Positions 44,257-56,810 are shown, counted from the stretch's first letter. The stretch: 64,000 bases of DNA from Ctena decussata (GCA_963989385.1 OZ022506.1:21825903-21889902); one strand, 5' to 3'. Made by a program: numbers and translations. The notes: a model not told the origin generated them from the letters alone.

Positions 44257-44284
44257 TTAGCTATGATCTTTAATGCAGTAAGCA

Positions 44285-45480
44285 CTGAAAGAGAAACATG
44301 AAGTTGTCATAAGTTTTTTGAATAGATAAAAGGTAAATTAGGTATTCAAGAATTATCCTACAACTCATCCTTACTTGAATCTCTGAAAAGCAGCTTCCTT
44401 CAGCACACCAGTTATTTGCAACCCTGCCTATCCTAGAGCCGAGGAACAGCAGGACAGAGTGGCACTTAAGTACATTCTTTTTAATTTTATGTAAAGGTGA
44501 GTGGCTGACATTGTCCCTGCAGGGCCAAGCATGCAGTGCTTCTGCTTAACTTCTGAAAACCACGCCAAACCTAGTTTAAACAGGTATGCACTCTTCCATT
44601 AACTGTAAGGCAAAGTCACAGACTTATTGTGGGACATTGGACATGTGCAATTTTGTTTATGGGACTATGTCACAGGCTAAGTTGTCTTTCCACTGGACAG
44701 TTATCAGATGACTTTTGAGTGACATTCTGGGTGTGGCTCTGAACTATAGAATTTGCTGTTAAATAACTTGGACAATAATAGGGACCACCAACTGTTGAAC
44801 ATAGTCCCCGGTGAGGCAAGGCTTTTAATAGGGCTTTGATCAGACAGTTGTCTCCACCACCAGGGCATGCCTGGCAATTGCAAGAGTTTGCGAAGAAAAC
44901 AGTTAAAGTCCCTGATATTTCCCAGCCCCAGGGTTGCTGGAGTTGCAATAGTAGTAATATCACTACCTTAGGCCGCTGGACATGATAGTAATTCCTTACT
45001 ATCATTTTAATACTGCAGTGAAAAAGATGTCAAAAAATCGTTATTATATAAAGTTTCCACTGAAGTTCACTTTGAGGCTGATAGAAAGGTGTTGAATGAG
45101 CTATAACAGTATGATAGTCCATCTAAAGTCAGCCTTCAACTCTGGAAATAAACAATTTTAAGGGAATTGACTTCACTACGAAACGTGGGGGCAGGAATCA
45201 CCTTGCATCTTTTACATCATATTTTAAAGTATTTAAAAGCCGAGTTTTCTTAAATTATCATGCTGTAATAGCTCAGTAAGTATAATTTCATCAATGTCTA
45301 AGTTATTCTCATCAGATATTCTGTGTAACATAGATTAATGTATGAAAAGTGAATCACTTTTCCGCTACATCATTAAAATGATCCCATTAGAATAACTACC
45401 GTGCCTGTGAAGGCTAAAGTTAGTAGTATTATTATTTTTAAATTTGCAAATGACTGGAACATAAGGTGTATGTATACACC
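44285..45480. other. Upstream region of the sulfatase gene
   Basis: Expected to hold the 5' UTR intron, a non-coding first exon and the promoter. None can be placed with confidence. A TATATAA-like sequence occurs at about 45045-45052. A 111-codon frame (44670-45005) shows no domain. Confidence 0.3.
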
Positions 45481-45616
45481 CAGAGCTCCAGATAAGAAGG
45501 GGGAAAAGGAATAATTAAGAGATATTTTTTTCCTATTTCTAAATGAAAACCTATGTTGTGACCCCTCATTAGAGCCATCTTTGCAAGACAGCTCTAATGA
45601 GGAGTCACAAATGTTT
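45481..45616. mobile_element. hAT-like foldback MITE, right end truncated
   Basis: Left end CAGAGCTCCAGATAAGAAGG intact. The central hairpin CTCATTAGAGCCATC...AGCTCTAATGAG is present. The sequence then departs after AGTCACAA. Confidence 0.78.
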
Positions 45617-45734
45617 GTTGGGCTCTGAAATAAGGAGATGTCTCCTATTTAAGCCCAGCTTTGTTCAGGAATCTTTCAGTCACTGGTACTTGATACGTTT
45701 TCTTAACTTTAAAATAGACATATGTTTGATATGA

Positions 45735-45785
45735 TAGGTATTTTAGGCACCGACCATTTGATATTCTTTGGGGGGGGGGGTCTTT
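45735..45785. repeat. G-tract repeat, inverted partner at 49340-49440
   Basis: TTTTAGGCACCGACCATTTG then ATATTCTT and a G run. The reverse complement with a C39 tract and (CA)n lies at 49297-49400. A third G tract is at 46220-46241. Nothing else is supported between 45617 and 46290. Confidence 0.6.
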
Positions 45786-47100
45786 TGATATGCAAGAAAA
45801 AAATAACCTGACTCTTAAGGGGATTTTGAAAATAATCTGGCATTAAAAGTAAGTGAAAAAAATAGCCATCAGAGGAGATGGCAAATCCCCCGACCGAAGA
45901 CCCCATGGGCCTTGGTAAAAAGGGTGAACTTCAAAACACATATTAATAATATATTGTCGTTCTCTTATGCTTCTGATTGACATTAACTGTTAACAGATGC
46001 ATGATTATCTAACACTCAGACTAAAACAGTATGCTTGACTGCTAAAACGAGGTAATATCTCAAACAGCCACCATATACACAAATGTATAGCATACGATAC
46101 ATTCATTTTTCAAAATGTGTGAATAACTTCTTAAGTACAAGCCCTACAAACCTAATTTTTAGCTCTCTAGTAAGTGAATTTGGACAAAGAATCCAAATCT
46201 GGAAAAAAAATAATTTTTTTTTGGGGGGGGGGGGGGGGGGGGAGTTGCGGGCACAGGAATGTGGAGGGGTCAGAGAGAGTTAGGAACACTGATAAGATAT
46301 CACAGCATGATCATCAATATTCTAAAAGGTACACGGTTATTCAAATTCTGGAGCTGGCCAGGGTTATACAGATATGGAGCAGACACTCAAACAGCAGCTC
46401 AAACTACCAAAGGGAAATAACTCACAAAGTATAAAAGCAAGAGTTATCATTCATGTATGAGACAAATTGTCATGATCTGTTCTGCATATCTGTGAAGTAT
46501 CAAGAAAATATTTCAAAAGGTATTCAAGCTATAAATTGGACACCTACAATTATCAAAGGGAAATAACTCCAAAAGTAAGAAAGCAAGAGTTGTCATTCTT
46601 GTTCGCGACACATCATCATGACCTGTTCTACATATCTGTGAAGTATCATGAAAATATTCCAAAAGGTATTCAAGTTATAGAGCAGACACGAAATCACACC
46701 TAAAATCATCAAGGGGAAATAACTCAAAAAGTAAGAAAGCAGGAGTTGTCATTCTTGTTCGCCACACATCATCATGACCTGTTCTACATATCTGTGAAGT
46801 ATCATGAAAATATTCCAAAAGGTATTCCAGTTATAGAGCGGACATGAAATCATACCTAAAATGATCAAGGGGAAATAACTCAAAAAGTAAGACAGCAAGA
46901 GTTGTCATTCTTGTTCGCGACACACCGTCATGACCTGTTCTACATATCTGTGAAGTATCATGAGAATATTCCAAAGGGTATTAAAGTTATAGAGGAAACG
47001 AATCTGCCAAAAAATCACACCTAAAACTATCAGGGGGAGATAACTCAAAAAGTAAGAAAGCAAGAGTTGTCATTCTTGTTCGCGACACATCGTCATGACC

Positions 47101-47869
47101 CAGTGATTTTTTTACCCCTGCGTCCTGCGTCTAAGACGCATAATTTTCCCAGAGGACGCAAAATATTTCCTTGGCTGCGTTCCGGGACGCATAAAAATAG
47201 CCGATCGGTAGTCCAACTTCCGATTTCGGCTTCGTTTACAAAGTTACTTTCGTTTTAAGAATATAGCAACGGTGCATTAGCAGATTGTTATATTACTGGT
47301 AAAAAACAGTACCATAGTCTTTCCTACTCCCGCTAAATACCGAAGTCTACCTGTAATACCAATAATCAATAGTAGTTGTCCAGTACCGGAGGAACATAGT
47401 GTTATCGACCACGGTGATGTCTTTTACCTAAGTGCAAACTTTTATCAATACACCGGGTCAATAAGTAATCATGCCTCCGAAAAACAAGAAAAAGATCAAA
47501 CTTGATTCAAAGCAGCAAACATTATTTGGTCTTCTTGGGCAAGACAAACACGCAAGGCCAGATGTTGCAGATCATGATGCGACCGATCAAACTTCCGAAT
47601 CCGAAATGACAACGGGTGTCTCCAAATCCAATACGCTGTCTGACAATGAGACAACAGGTGATTTATTTTATTCCTGTGACCACAGGAGCTTGACGTTGGT
47701 TATGTTTTATTTATAGGGCTTGTCCTTTGAAGCCCTTTAAGTTTGGGATGCAGAGAAAATATTGCTTTTGCATCCCAGTAAAGATGCATACCCTTGAGCT
47801 TGGGATGCAAAGATTTTAGGTCTTGTGAGTCCTGGGACTCGAAGAAGGAGATTTGTAAAAAAATCACTG
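47101..47869. mobile_element. hAT-like DNA element with 5-bp target duplication
   Basis: 769 bp with perfect 15-bp ends CAGTGATTTTTTTAC / GTAAAAAAATCACTG and TGACC duplicated at 47096-47100 and 47870-47874. The array monomer rejoins as ATGACCTGTTCTAC. Subterminal GGACGCA (left) and GGGATGCA (right, inverted) repeats look like transposase-binding sites. CAGTG ends point to hAT; a 5-bp duplication fits the hAT5 group. Confidence 0.88.
47471..47657 (+). CDS. First coding exon carried inside the hAT-like element
   Basis: ATG opens a 62-codon exon reading MPPKNKKKIKLDSKQQTLFG, then acidic and Ser/Thr-rich sequence. It ends at a plausible donor ACAACAG-GTGATT. The basic stretch could be a nuclear localisation signal, and QQTLFGLL resembles a PIP-box-like or ZMYM/hAT-protein N-terminus. 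No downstream exon exists before the element's right end, so it is probably the remnant first exon of an autonomous parent. Function unknown. Confidence 0.5.
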
Positions 47870-48419
47870 TGACCTGTTCTACATTTCTGTGAAGTACTAT
47901 GAAAATATTCCAAAGGGTATTCAAGTTACAGAGCGGCCACGAATCTGCCAAAAAATCACCAAAGGGGAGATAATTCAAAAAGTACAATAGCAAGAGTTAC
48001 CATTCTTGTTCGCGACACATCGTCATGACCTGTTCTACATAACTGTGAAGTATCATGAAAATATTCCAAAGGGTATTCAAGATATAGAGCGGACAAGAAA
48101 ATGTTTACGGACGGACGGACGGACGCCAGGCTCATCGCTATATCCCCCGAACCTTTCGGTCGGGGGATAACGCTATATCCCTCAAACCTTTTGGTCGGGG
48201 GATAAAAATAACCTGGCTCCACCCAAAATTTCAAAAGAAAAATATTGTCTGCAGATAATTCCATTTGAATTGAGTTTTTATAATGTCTCTGGCTTCTGGG
48301 GGACCCCCCCCCCCCCCCCATATTTATAATAATATTTTAATATTATCTACAGTTGTTTTACACCAGCAGGCCTGCATGTGCATACATATACAAAAAAAAT
48401 CCTATACAACATTCACATA

Positions 48420-48484
48420 CATGTAATATTGAACTGCCACGTTACTAACTTGAAGTTAGTAACGTGGCAGTTCAATATTACATG
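48420..48484. repeat. Perfect 65-bp palindrome
   Basis: Two 32-bp arms (48420-48451, 48453-48484) are exact inverse copies around a single G. The arms include CATGTAATATTGAACTGCC. No other copy was noticed in the window. Confidence 0.93.
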
Positions 48485-49296
48485 GTCTAAGTAAATGTTT
48501 CCACTAAAACTGAATTGCAAAAGAGTCACTAGCTTATGGGAGACAAGCCATTATGGCAAAATAAACAGTCTAAAACGGCAAATATCCTAAAAATGAAAAA
48601 CCCTTATTTTTATCATCATCCCTAGTTTTTCTCTATTGTTTCCAGTCCTAAAATTGCCATTAAAATTGGGAAATTGCTTTGGCTTCTGGGGGGCGTTGCC
48701 CCAGACCCCCCTTGGTTAACTTCTTAGCACACAACTTTCAGCCATTTTATTAAAAGGCATTCATGTATAATGTGACTCTATCAGTAAGTATTTATCAAAC
48801 TTTCTAAAGTTCGAATAAAGCATGTTTGGGCATATGATTGGGCTAGACAATAACCTTAAATTCCTAATGTTAGCCCTAAAACTTAGCCAAAATAGCCTTT
48901 ATTTTTGGCCAAATATCCCTAATTTAAGGTCTAATTTTTCGCCAAACTCATACAGGGATGTTTGCATCTGTACCTTTAATGAAGAGAGTAACATGCTCCA
49001 GGCACTGGTTTGCAAAAGCAAGCTAAGCCATGCCCTGAGCCTGGTTAAAGACAGCACCATGTTCTTTTTGTGAGAAAAAAGGTGTAAAAATTATTGATGT
49101 GGGTAAAAAAAAGGATGTAATGGTCAAGTAAACAAGGATCTGATAGGTCGATCAGTCTATAAAACTGAAAAAAAAAATAACCTGTTTGTGTTAGTTTGTT
49201 AAAAAAAAGTAAATTAGCTTCCTCAAGGTGAAAAAAAAAGAAATTGTTTCCAGAGGCCAGTGAAATAAAATGTCCTCTCTCCATCAAGAATACCAG

Positions 49297-49349
<53 letters not shown>

Positions 49350-50624
49350 ACACACAAGAATATCAAATGGTCGGTCCCTTATTACCTAAAATGGCCAAAT
49401 AATCAACATAGGCATAAACCCATCAAACCTATGTTGATTTTCTTGCCGTTTTAGGCTATAAAATACCTATACGTGACAGCTCCCTTTTGGTTGCAGTACA
49501 ATGGAGTACATTTGAAAAGCTTGTTCTTGTTGTTGACAAAAAAAGACAGATCTCTATTAAACCGTGCAGAAATATCTACAATCAACAAGCTTATATAATT
49601 TTATTTTAGACGCATTGCTTAGAATACCTTTCGCATTTCTCACGGATAGTTCTGACTGTAACTTAGTGTTTTAGTCAAAATTGTCCATGCAATACAATTT
49701 CGCGACTAACCGACTGTGGTCCCTAGAAATACCGAAAATATATGGGTTGAGGTTAAAATCCCATACCGAACCATATAGCTTAACAAGTATAGCTTTTACA
49801 AAAAGCAACCTTTATAAAATCATCAATAACACAAAAATCTGGATTCTAACACAGTGCGCCTTTAGAAGCAATGGAAAGTTTCCGTGTTTTGTTCTGCAAC
49901 AGTTCAGTGTTTCGGAGCGCGTGAGTCTAAATGTTGACATCACAGGCAATACTGACGTAATTTTGTGACGGTTTGAGAAGTTAGACGAAGTAACGTCTCT
50001 TTTTCTTTCTAAAATCGCTATTAAAACAAACATTTATCTTTGATACAGTTAAGAAAATTTGCGGGAGCATGGACGTGCTCGCAGGAAGGTTGGAAGAAAC
50101 TGAATGAAAGAATACTTTTTCAGCGTTTATGAGTGTTAGAATCGAAAAAGTTCAGCTCTAGTATTGAATTGGCGGTCAGTTGTAAGTAGATATATCACTC
50201 GCGCTCCGCACTCGTGATATGATCTACTTTACAGCTGATCTCCAAACAGTGAATTATTACTCAACAATTTACTGCTAGAGCTGATCTATCTCCTAAATAA
50301 AATGCTTATCTCAAAACCCGGCACTACAGTCTCCAGTGGTGAGTTTCAAGCACAGGTGCCGGAGCGAGTGGTGAGTTTCATACCACTTCGACCAACTCAC
50401 GCTTGTCAGAAAAAGCACTTCGTTAGAATCGTTGTACTGCAGTTTTCCTATAAAGCGGCACTTAGAAAGACCAAGGATCGAACGGTGTGGCCCAGTCTAA
50501 TCAATCTATTACCAGAAAGACCAAGAGTCAGACTCCAGTACCACTCTGCCAAATGACAGAACTTTGGAAATAACCAATTTTATCCTTTATTTTTTTTTTG
50601 ATGCTTACCTTGCGGAATATAGAG
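48485..50624. other. No supported gene; C39 plus (CA)n tract
   Basis: C39 at 49297-49335 is followed by (CA)n to about 49356. Short open frames (48822-49073, 49681-49968, 50302-50556) show no domain or splice support. A TATCACTCGCG / CACTCGTGATA inverted pair is at about 50190-50220. Confidence 0.55.
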
Positions 50625-50790
50625 TCTCATAAGCTCGGTGACTTAAAGTGCTAGCCTTTTTAGCGAATGGTTATGTGATTCCTGCAACATTTTTTCAACT
50701 GCAAACGTGATTCCCCCGCATACAGCTTATTATCACCCTTTTATGTTGAAAAGGCCTTAAAACTGCAATTCATCCAGTCATATGTACCAT
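50625..50790 (+). mobile_element. SINE, decayed
   Basis: CTCATAAGCTCGGTGACTTA (A-box region), CTTATTATCACCCTTTTATG and GAAAAGGCCTTAAAACTGCA match the common SINE layout with many changes. Confidence 0.6.
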
Positions 50791-53365
50791 TCGGTTTATA
50801 TTTATACCTGGTGGTACCATATGCAGTTCTGCGGTATTTCATATGACCGCTCACGACATCTAGACAAACAGCGTCTTTTTCAACGATGCTATCTATCTAT
50901 TAGTGTGGTAGTTACCTCCCCTAATGCAGCAATGGCTGCGGTTATAGGGTGAGGCACCCAGTAAATCCTACAAACAATATTTTGTGTGCGGGCTACTGCG
51001 CATTCTCAATGCGCAGATTATAAAAATCGTCTGCTAGAAGTACAAAACTGTAGACAAAACCGTGGTTTATCAATGAGGAGCCTTGTGAGAAAAATTGATA
51101 CTTTTCTTGTTAGAACTTAGAAGAACCAGATTAGCACGGGGTGGTTACACTATGTGACCATACCCTCCATTCTTTCGTAATTAATTTTTTGGTGGTTTGC
51201 ACAGGTTGGGTGGCTTCTACAATATTATAAAACCATTGATACCATGACGTTAAGCCACTTTTTCGCGTTGCAACCTGATTTGTACAACAGGTGTTGATAA
51301 ACTTCTGAGTTTTGTAGCAAATTTTCGGGAATAAATGTCAGTTGTTAAGTTATTTATGAGGTCTATTAATCGGCATAGTTTAAACTTTGAACTGCTACTT
51401 TATGAAGTGGAATGGAATGGACAATGTTTTCCACTTCATTCCATGGATTTGGGATGGCATTTAGTTGATTTGCCCTCAAGGCGATAAATTCCGTTCAGCA
51501 CGAGTAACACCCCAAGCTCTGGGGACATACTGTAGCCCCGGACTGTAGCCAATGGAATGTTGATTATCTCATCTATTCCATTCAACGTTTTAAACTATGG
51601 CCCGCTATCTTATATTGCATGACTATGGCAGTTAAGAAATATTAAATTCAAAACTATAATCATTAATTAATTAAAATCAAAGCTACAAAACAGTTAAAAG
51701 TGCCAAAATTTTCAGATTCAAATTCTATCAGCTCAGTAAAATGAAACAAGATCAACCATATATACAAGAAAAGCACATTTCTCATGTTTTCAGGGCATTA
51801 TGTAAAACCTGGACTGGACTTGGACTCTGGACTTTGGACTCTGGACTTTGGACTGTGTAAAACGTGGACTCTGGACTTTGGACTATGTAAAACCTGGACT
51901 TTGGACTCTGGACTTTGGACTGTGTAAAACCTGGACTTTGGACTCTGGACTTTGGACTATGTAAAACCTGGACTTTGGACTCTGGACTTTGGACTCTACA
52001 AAAATCTTAACTCTGGTGCAGTCTGACCATTAAATTGATACAGCTTATTCAATGTTGATATAATGGCTGTAACAACTGTACCTTATGTCAATTCTTTTTC
52101 AGTAAAATATGTTTATGTGTATAATATGAGCAGTCAACATGCTAAAGGTGTGTGTGCTCAAAGTGCAAATATGAGGCATGGTTCATTTCATGGAATGGAT
52201 TGGAAAGGAATGGAAGAGAAAATTCCTGCATTGATGTCCCACTTTGAAGACAGGCGAATTAGATTATTGAAATAAGATAGAGGAAGACCTTCAATTCTTA
52301 ACGATTTAATCTGATTTATAGGGTGTGGGAGTTCTACTATGAGAATTGTTTTCTAAACAGGTGTACTGTGTTTACTCTAAATACTCAAACACTCTAACCA
52401 TTCCTTGCATTTGTCTTCTCATGAGACATTTATAAAACTTGGCATAGACCCTTATCAGACTGTTCAAAACAGCAGTCTAATTTGGGTCTACACTCTACAC
52501 TGTTTGTACAGGCATATCAACTACTGTTAAAATATTTTGAGTAAATGTGGTATGTCAGATATATCATCACAACTTTTAATTGGGCTTAACTAGTTTCAGA
52601 GTGAATAATAAAATAACTTAATGGTTAATATTGACAAAGTAATCAGTTCCTGACAATGTGGTAGATCTGTGCCTTTAGCAACTTGATTTGTGTTTTCGCT
52701 TGGAGCTCAGTTCAGTAGTACAACTAAACATACAGTACCTTCAGAATAACATTGGGGCATATGCAAACGTGCAGTACAAAGACAGCAGTCTTGACATGGT
52801 GTGCCCAGGTATCTCTATCTGTTCCTCGTGATTGTAAATTGCAAAGTTGAAGAGACGCATTTAAAATCTGATGAAATCCAGAACTGATTTACATGACTGA
52901 ATGAGGAAACTGACCACTGTAGTTATCAGAGGGATTATTATATAGTGCATTGTCCGGACCTCATAAAGCTACTTTTGCCCTATTGTCCTTCCTTCCTCGC
53001 CCCCGACCCCCCCCCCCCCCCCAAACCCCAACACACACACCAGAAAATTGGGTATTAGAAAACTTATTATACGAGTATATTTACACTTGCCACTGACTTC
53101 CCATAGGTGAACCCTATAGAGCAACTGGCTTCATACACCGATGAAGGTCACTTGATCATGTGACGCTGTCGTCAAGCGACGTCTTATGTAAACAAACGTC
53201 TTGATTGGTTCTTATAACGTTCGACTGATACCACGTCAGGGCGACGGCTGTTAAACGTCATGGGCGAACACGCCGTTATAAACTTTTCTTCGATCCATAG
53301 TTTGCCTATTCTACACTAAATTACCACGAAAGCGGCACAGAGAGGTTCACAAATGAAGTGTAAAT

Positions 53366-53521
53366 GTAAGAATAAAAATTTGATTTTTCAGCGTTCATCG
53401 TGTGAAGAAGCCAGTGGTCGTCGCTAAAATTCTACAAGAAGCGCTTCGCGCTTCATGGAATTTTAGCTCCGCCCACTGGCTTCATCACACGATGAACGCT
53501 AAAAATCAAATTTCAATTCTT
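53366..53521. mobile_element. Foldback MITE
   Basis: The inverted arms share AATTTGATTTTT, AGCGTTCATCGTGTGA and GAAGCCAGTGG. The centre is AGAAGCGCTTCGCGCTTC. Lies within the 51794-56620 element. Confidence 0.8.
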
Positions 53522-54177
53522 AAATATAGTAGAATTTCAAATTCTTATACATAAGCACGCACACACACATTATGGCTTTACATAAGAGCACATTCACGCT
53601 CCCATGAGTATGAAGATACGGACATTTAATTTCTTTCTCGTTTGGCAATAGCTGCAGAAGAAGGACCCGAAAGCATCTTTGTCTATTCCTTCATCCTTAG
53701 ACTGGCAGACACACACATAAATGCACATTAGTTTAGAAGTTCAACCGTCTCCAGGTGATTTCTCGCCATACTTAATGCAGATAATCACGTATACACATGC
53801 TAGCATACAGGATGATGTACAAACACACGGATAAACGGGAGTTTTGTTCAGTCGTGCTTGTTTTAGCAGGGCCACAGTCCCTGGGTACGAAACTATAACA
53901 CACACATTACCTCTGCTTATGTTGTGTTTTTGTGCACGTGTACAGTTTTTGCTGGTTTGATAAGGCTGACACCACCGCCAACGTTCAGTGACAATACTTT
54001 CACCGACCACCATTACCCTGACACCTCTTATTCCAGTGGAGGGCACACTTTGCGCACAATTCCTGGTTAATTAGGTTGAAAATAATAATCAGACATGTGC
54101 CTACTCTAAATGGGAGATGAGCCCCAAGGCGAACATACACTAAATCCTCTAGTACAGGCATTCTGCTGTCTGAGACA

Positions 54178-54632
54178 AAATGGTCATGAAGCCCTAAATC
54201 GCTCATGCAGCGATCTTGGGTCAAGACTTTGTCATATCTAATCCATTTTGGTCATGTCATCACAACCCTTCAGGTACAGTGGCTCTGAAGGGAACTTTTC
54301 AAATTGTTAAAATATACGTGACCCTGGCCAAAGTTCAACAATGCCCAGGGCTATTGACCTGTGCTACTAAACAGTCTTCATGTTCTCATTTAGTTGACAA
54401 TGTCTACCAACTTTTATACAGTACATTGCAATCTAATGTTTTAGCATTTTTGCATATAATGCAAAAGGAAGCAAATTTAATTAAATGTGTCTCCCCGCCC
54501 CCTCCTGCACAGGGAAGCACATTTAATTCAATGTGCCCCCCCCCCCCCCTGCCCCGCACCCCATCCCCACACCCCACCCCACCCCTACCCTATCATGGAG
54601 CTTCAGCTCAGATGAGGCGAAAAATGAAATTT
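54178..54632 (+). mobile_element. Short, decayed type-a composite element
   Basis: Worn 5' end GGTCATGAAGCCCTAAATCG, one partial monomer with TTGACCTGTGCTAC, and a worn 3' end GAGCTTCAGCTCAGATGAGG. C-rich tracts lie at 54491-54600. Confidence 0.6.
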
Positions 54633-56809
54633 TTAGCACCTCTGAGACATATTACCGTAAAAATCTGAGTATTGGAACAGGTAAGTCTGAGCATACAGTG
54701 CAAATCCAGATCAGTCTTTTCAGGGTCTACACGGTTTGCCACCCCATCTGTTTACTTTAGATGCATTACTGCATTGTAAAACCAAACGGGTCCATTTTTT
54801 GGACAATAGCAGTAATTATTATTTTAGGTGTCCCAATTTTACAATTTTTACAGTACTGTAAGTTATATGCTGATTAGACTATAGATTTATGACCTCCCAC
54901 ACACAGCCTCTTTCATCACCAGAGCCTGTTTCAGCATATCTGGACTTAATCACAGCAGACAACTTACTGCAAAATGTTATAAAATATGTCAACAGTGTCC
55001 TGATTAGGCTATTCATTTATGGCTCATTTGAATTTCAAGTAATAGTTATACCATGGTTTGAAACAAAGCGAAGTGGGACGTTTGTAATTTTTTCATGTCC
55101 TACCGGAGTTAAAACGCAAAACTGAAAGAACAAGCTATGACCTTGTCAGTAACTTTTTTCCCGGCCCAATTCGTAATAAATTTGCACATCAGCGCAGACT
55201 GATCGTTGTTCATTCATGTACGTTTAATGTGAGCACAGAAGACTCCGATATGACTGCGTGGACTTGCAGGCTGATCTATGTCAGTTTTCTTTGCATACGC
55301 ATCAAGTATCTTTCTTCCTGACACATCTGCACGTGCACCGATCGATTATCAGTGTCTAGCGGTGTCTTTGAAGTTTGCTTGCGATCAGTGTGTTGCGACA
55401 CTGAATGTACCAATGAAGTCTCCGACAGCTTGCGCATCTGCAGAGACTGTTCAGAGTGTACGTCTTGGCTAGATATTTCTCAGCATCCACAGATATTGAT
55501 GCGAAAAGACAAGATTCTGATAGCGCGGATACGCAGGCTGATCCGAGTCTTGTTCCTCTATTATATAACTTCCGCCGATCCATAGCTTGTTTGTACGGAA
55601 AAACTTTGATCAAAAGTCGCGATTTCGGTCGTCGGCTCAATGCCGATCTGAGTTTTCTCAAGTTAATGCTACACCAGCACCGTACATCGCGCAGTCTTGT
55701 TCCGAGACAACTAGTTGTATATTGAAACAAAATCTGACCATTAGGACAAGACTGCGCAGGCTGGTTTGGAAGTTTGCACACCCACAATGCCAAATGCGTG
55801 GAAGCGATCTCACCACTTCGAAGGCTACTTTTAAAAGGTACTTAACGGCGTGTGCACACGATGCAGATTAGCATGCGCACTCGCAAAGTCTGATTAAAGC
55901 TAACTCGATGAACAATCTATTAAAGGAAGACTCTGATTAACTTCAGTTTCAGATGGCGTAATGTCTTATTTTACCGGACACATAGAAATTATTTTAAGTC
56001 ACAGCATGGGAAGTCCGATGAACTCATGACCCGCACCACATAAAATGTATCTTATGGAACATGCGGAGAGTGCAGACTGATAAGCTTCTTCGGAAGTATT
56101 CGCTTTTCAAAGGGTAACGGTGACGCTCATATCACAAAAACCTAATTAGCGATCAGGAAACACTGGTCGCATTACAATATTGCGCAGGCTAATACGAGTC
56201 TTTGCTATCAGCGTATGTCTGGGTTAAGATTTTTTTGGAAAACCACAAGGTCGTGCTGATACAGAATTGCCATAATAGCACCATGCAAGGGGACATTTCC
56301 TCTTATTAGTTTTGAACAAACCGATGTCTTTGCATAATATTGTTTGCAGAATTACATAAAAAAACAACATCAACTGTTCCAGAGGATGTCTGACATAGGC
56401 CTTATAGTTTCTGGGGAGTCAGGGATTTACAAAGTCGAGAGTTCATATTTTACATAGTCCAAAGACTAGAGTCATTGTTTTACACAGTCCAAAGTCCAGA
56501 GTCCAAAGTCCAGGTTTTACATAGTCCAAAGTCCAGAGTCCAGAGTCCAGCTTTTACATAGTCCAAAGTCCAGAGTCCAAAGTCCATAGTCCAAGTCCAG
56601 TCCAGGTTTTACATAATGCCTGTTTTCAGTTCGTGTCCTAACATGATATCTCTCAGCGGTAATGCTAGTGAGTAGTGATGAAACTTGGCAGTTACGCGAT
56701 AGCTGGAGAAATACCATCCGCGGTGATGTTCGGTTTTCTTCGCTGGAGGTTTATAAAATGTCTGATTACTGGGTGTATTAAATCTTGTAGGTCATATATG
56801 ATAAGACTA

Positions 56810-56810
<1 letters not shown>

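Larger units (their letters stand above)
46290..48190 (+). mobile_element. Composite minisatellite element, type c
   Basis: Monomers of 155-164 bp carry GGAAATAACTCAAAAAGTAA, CATTCTTGTTCGCGACACA, GACCTGTTCTACATATCTG and AAAATATTCCAAA. The array is split by a hAT-like element at 47101-47869, then resumes. It ends ACGGACGGACGGACG, followed by hairpins of ATCCCCCGAACC...GGTCGGGGGATA. The 5' end is not resolved. Confidence 0.83.
51794..56620. mobile_element. 4.8-kb Foldback/TU-like element with TGGACTTTGGACTC repeat termini
   Basis: The 9-bp target duplication TGTTTTCAG is exact (51785-51793, 56621-56629). Inverted ends begin GGCATTATGTAAAACC. They continue as about 200 bp (left) and 170 bp (right) of a 12-14 bp unit (CTGGACTTTGGA) punctuated by TGTAAAAC. 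The 4.4-kb interior carries older repeats (a foldback at 53366, a type-a remnant at 54178, eroded GCGCAGGCTGATC foldbacks at 55140-56220). The longest open frames (145-150 codons) do not resemble a transposase. Probably non-autonomous. Confidence 0.88.

Noticed and set aside
44670..45005. 111-codon frame upstream of the sulfatase, considered as an alternative N-terminus
   Set aside because: No splice link to exon 1; exon 1 already has a start, a signal peptide and an in-frame upstream stop.
49045..49353. 102-codon minus-strand frame starting MCVCVCGGGG
   Set aside because: Produced by (CA)n and C39; the remainder has no recognisable domain.
51410..51600. TGGAATGG-rich stretch considered as a further inverted-repeat element
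   Set aside because: Only short scattered matches; no consistent arms or target duplication.
54216..54668. 150-codon plus-strand frame
   Set aside because: It runs through a decayed type-a repeat and C-rich microsatellites; the Pro-rich tail is low complexity.
55356..55793. 145-codon minus-strand frame inside the 51794-56620 element, considered as a transposase
   Set aside because: No DDE-like or zinc-finger pattern. It overlaps eroded foldback repeats and is matched by open frames on the other strand.
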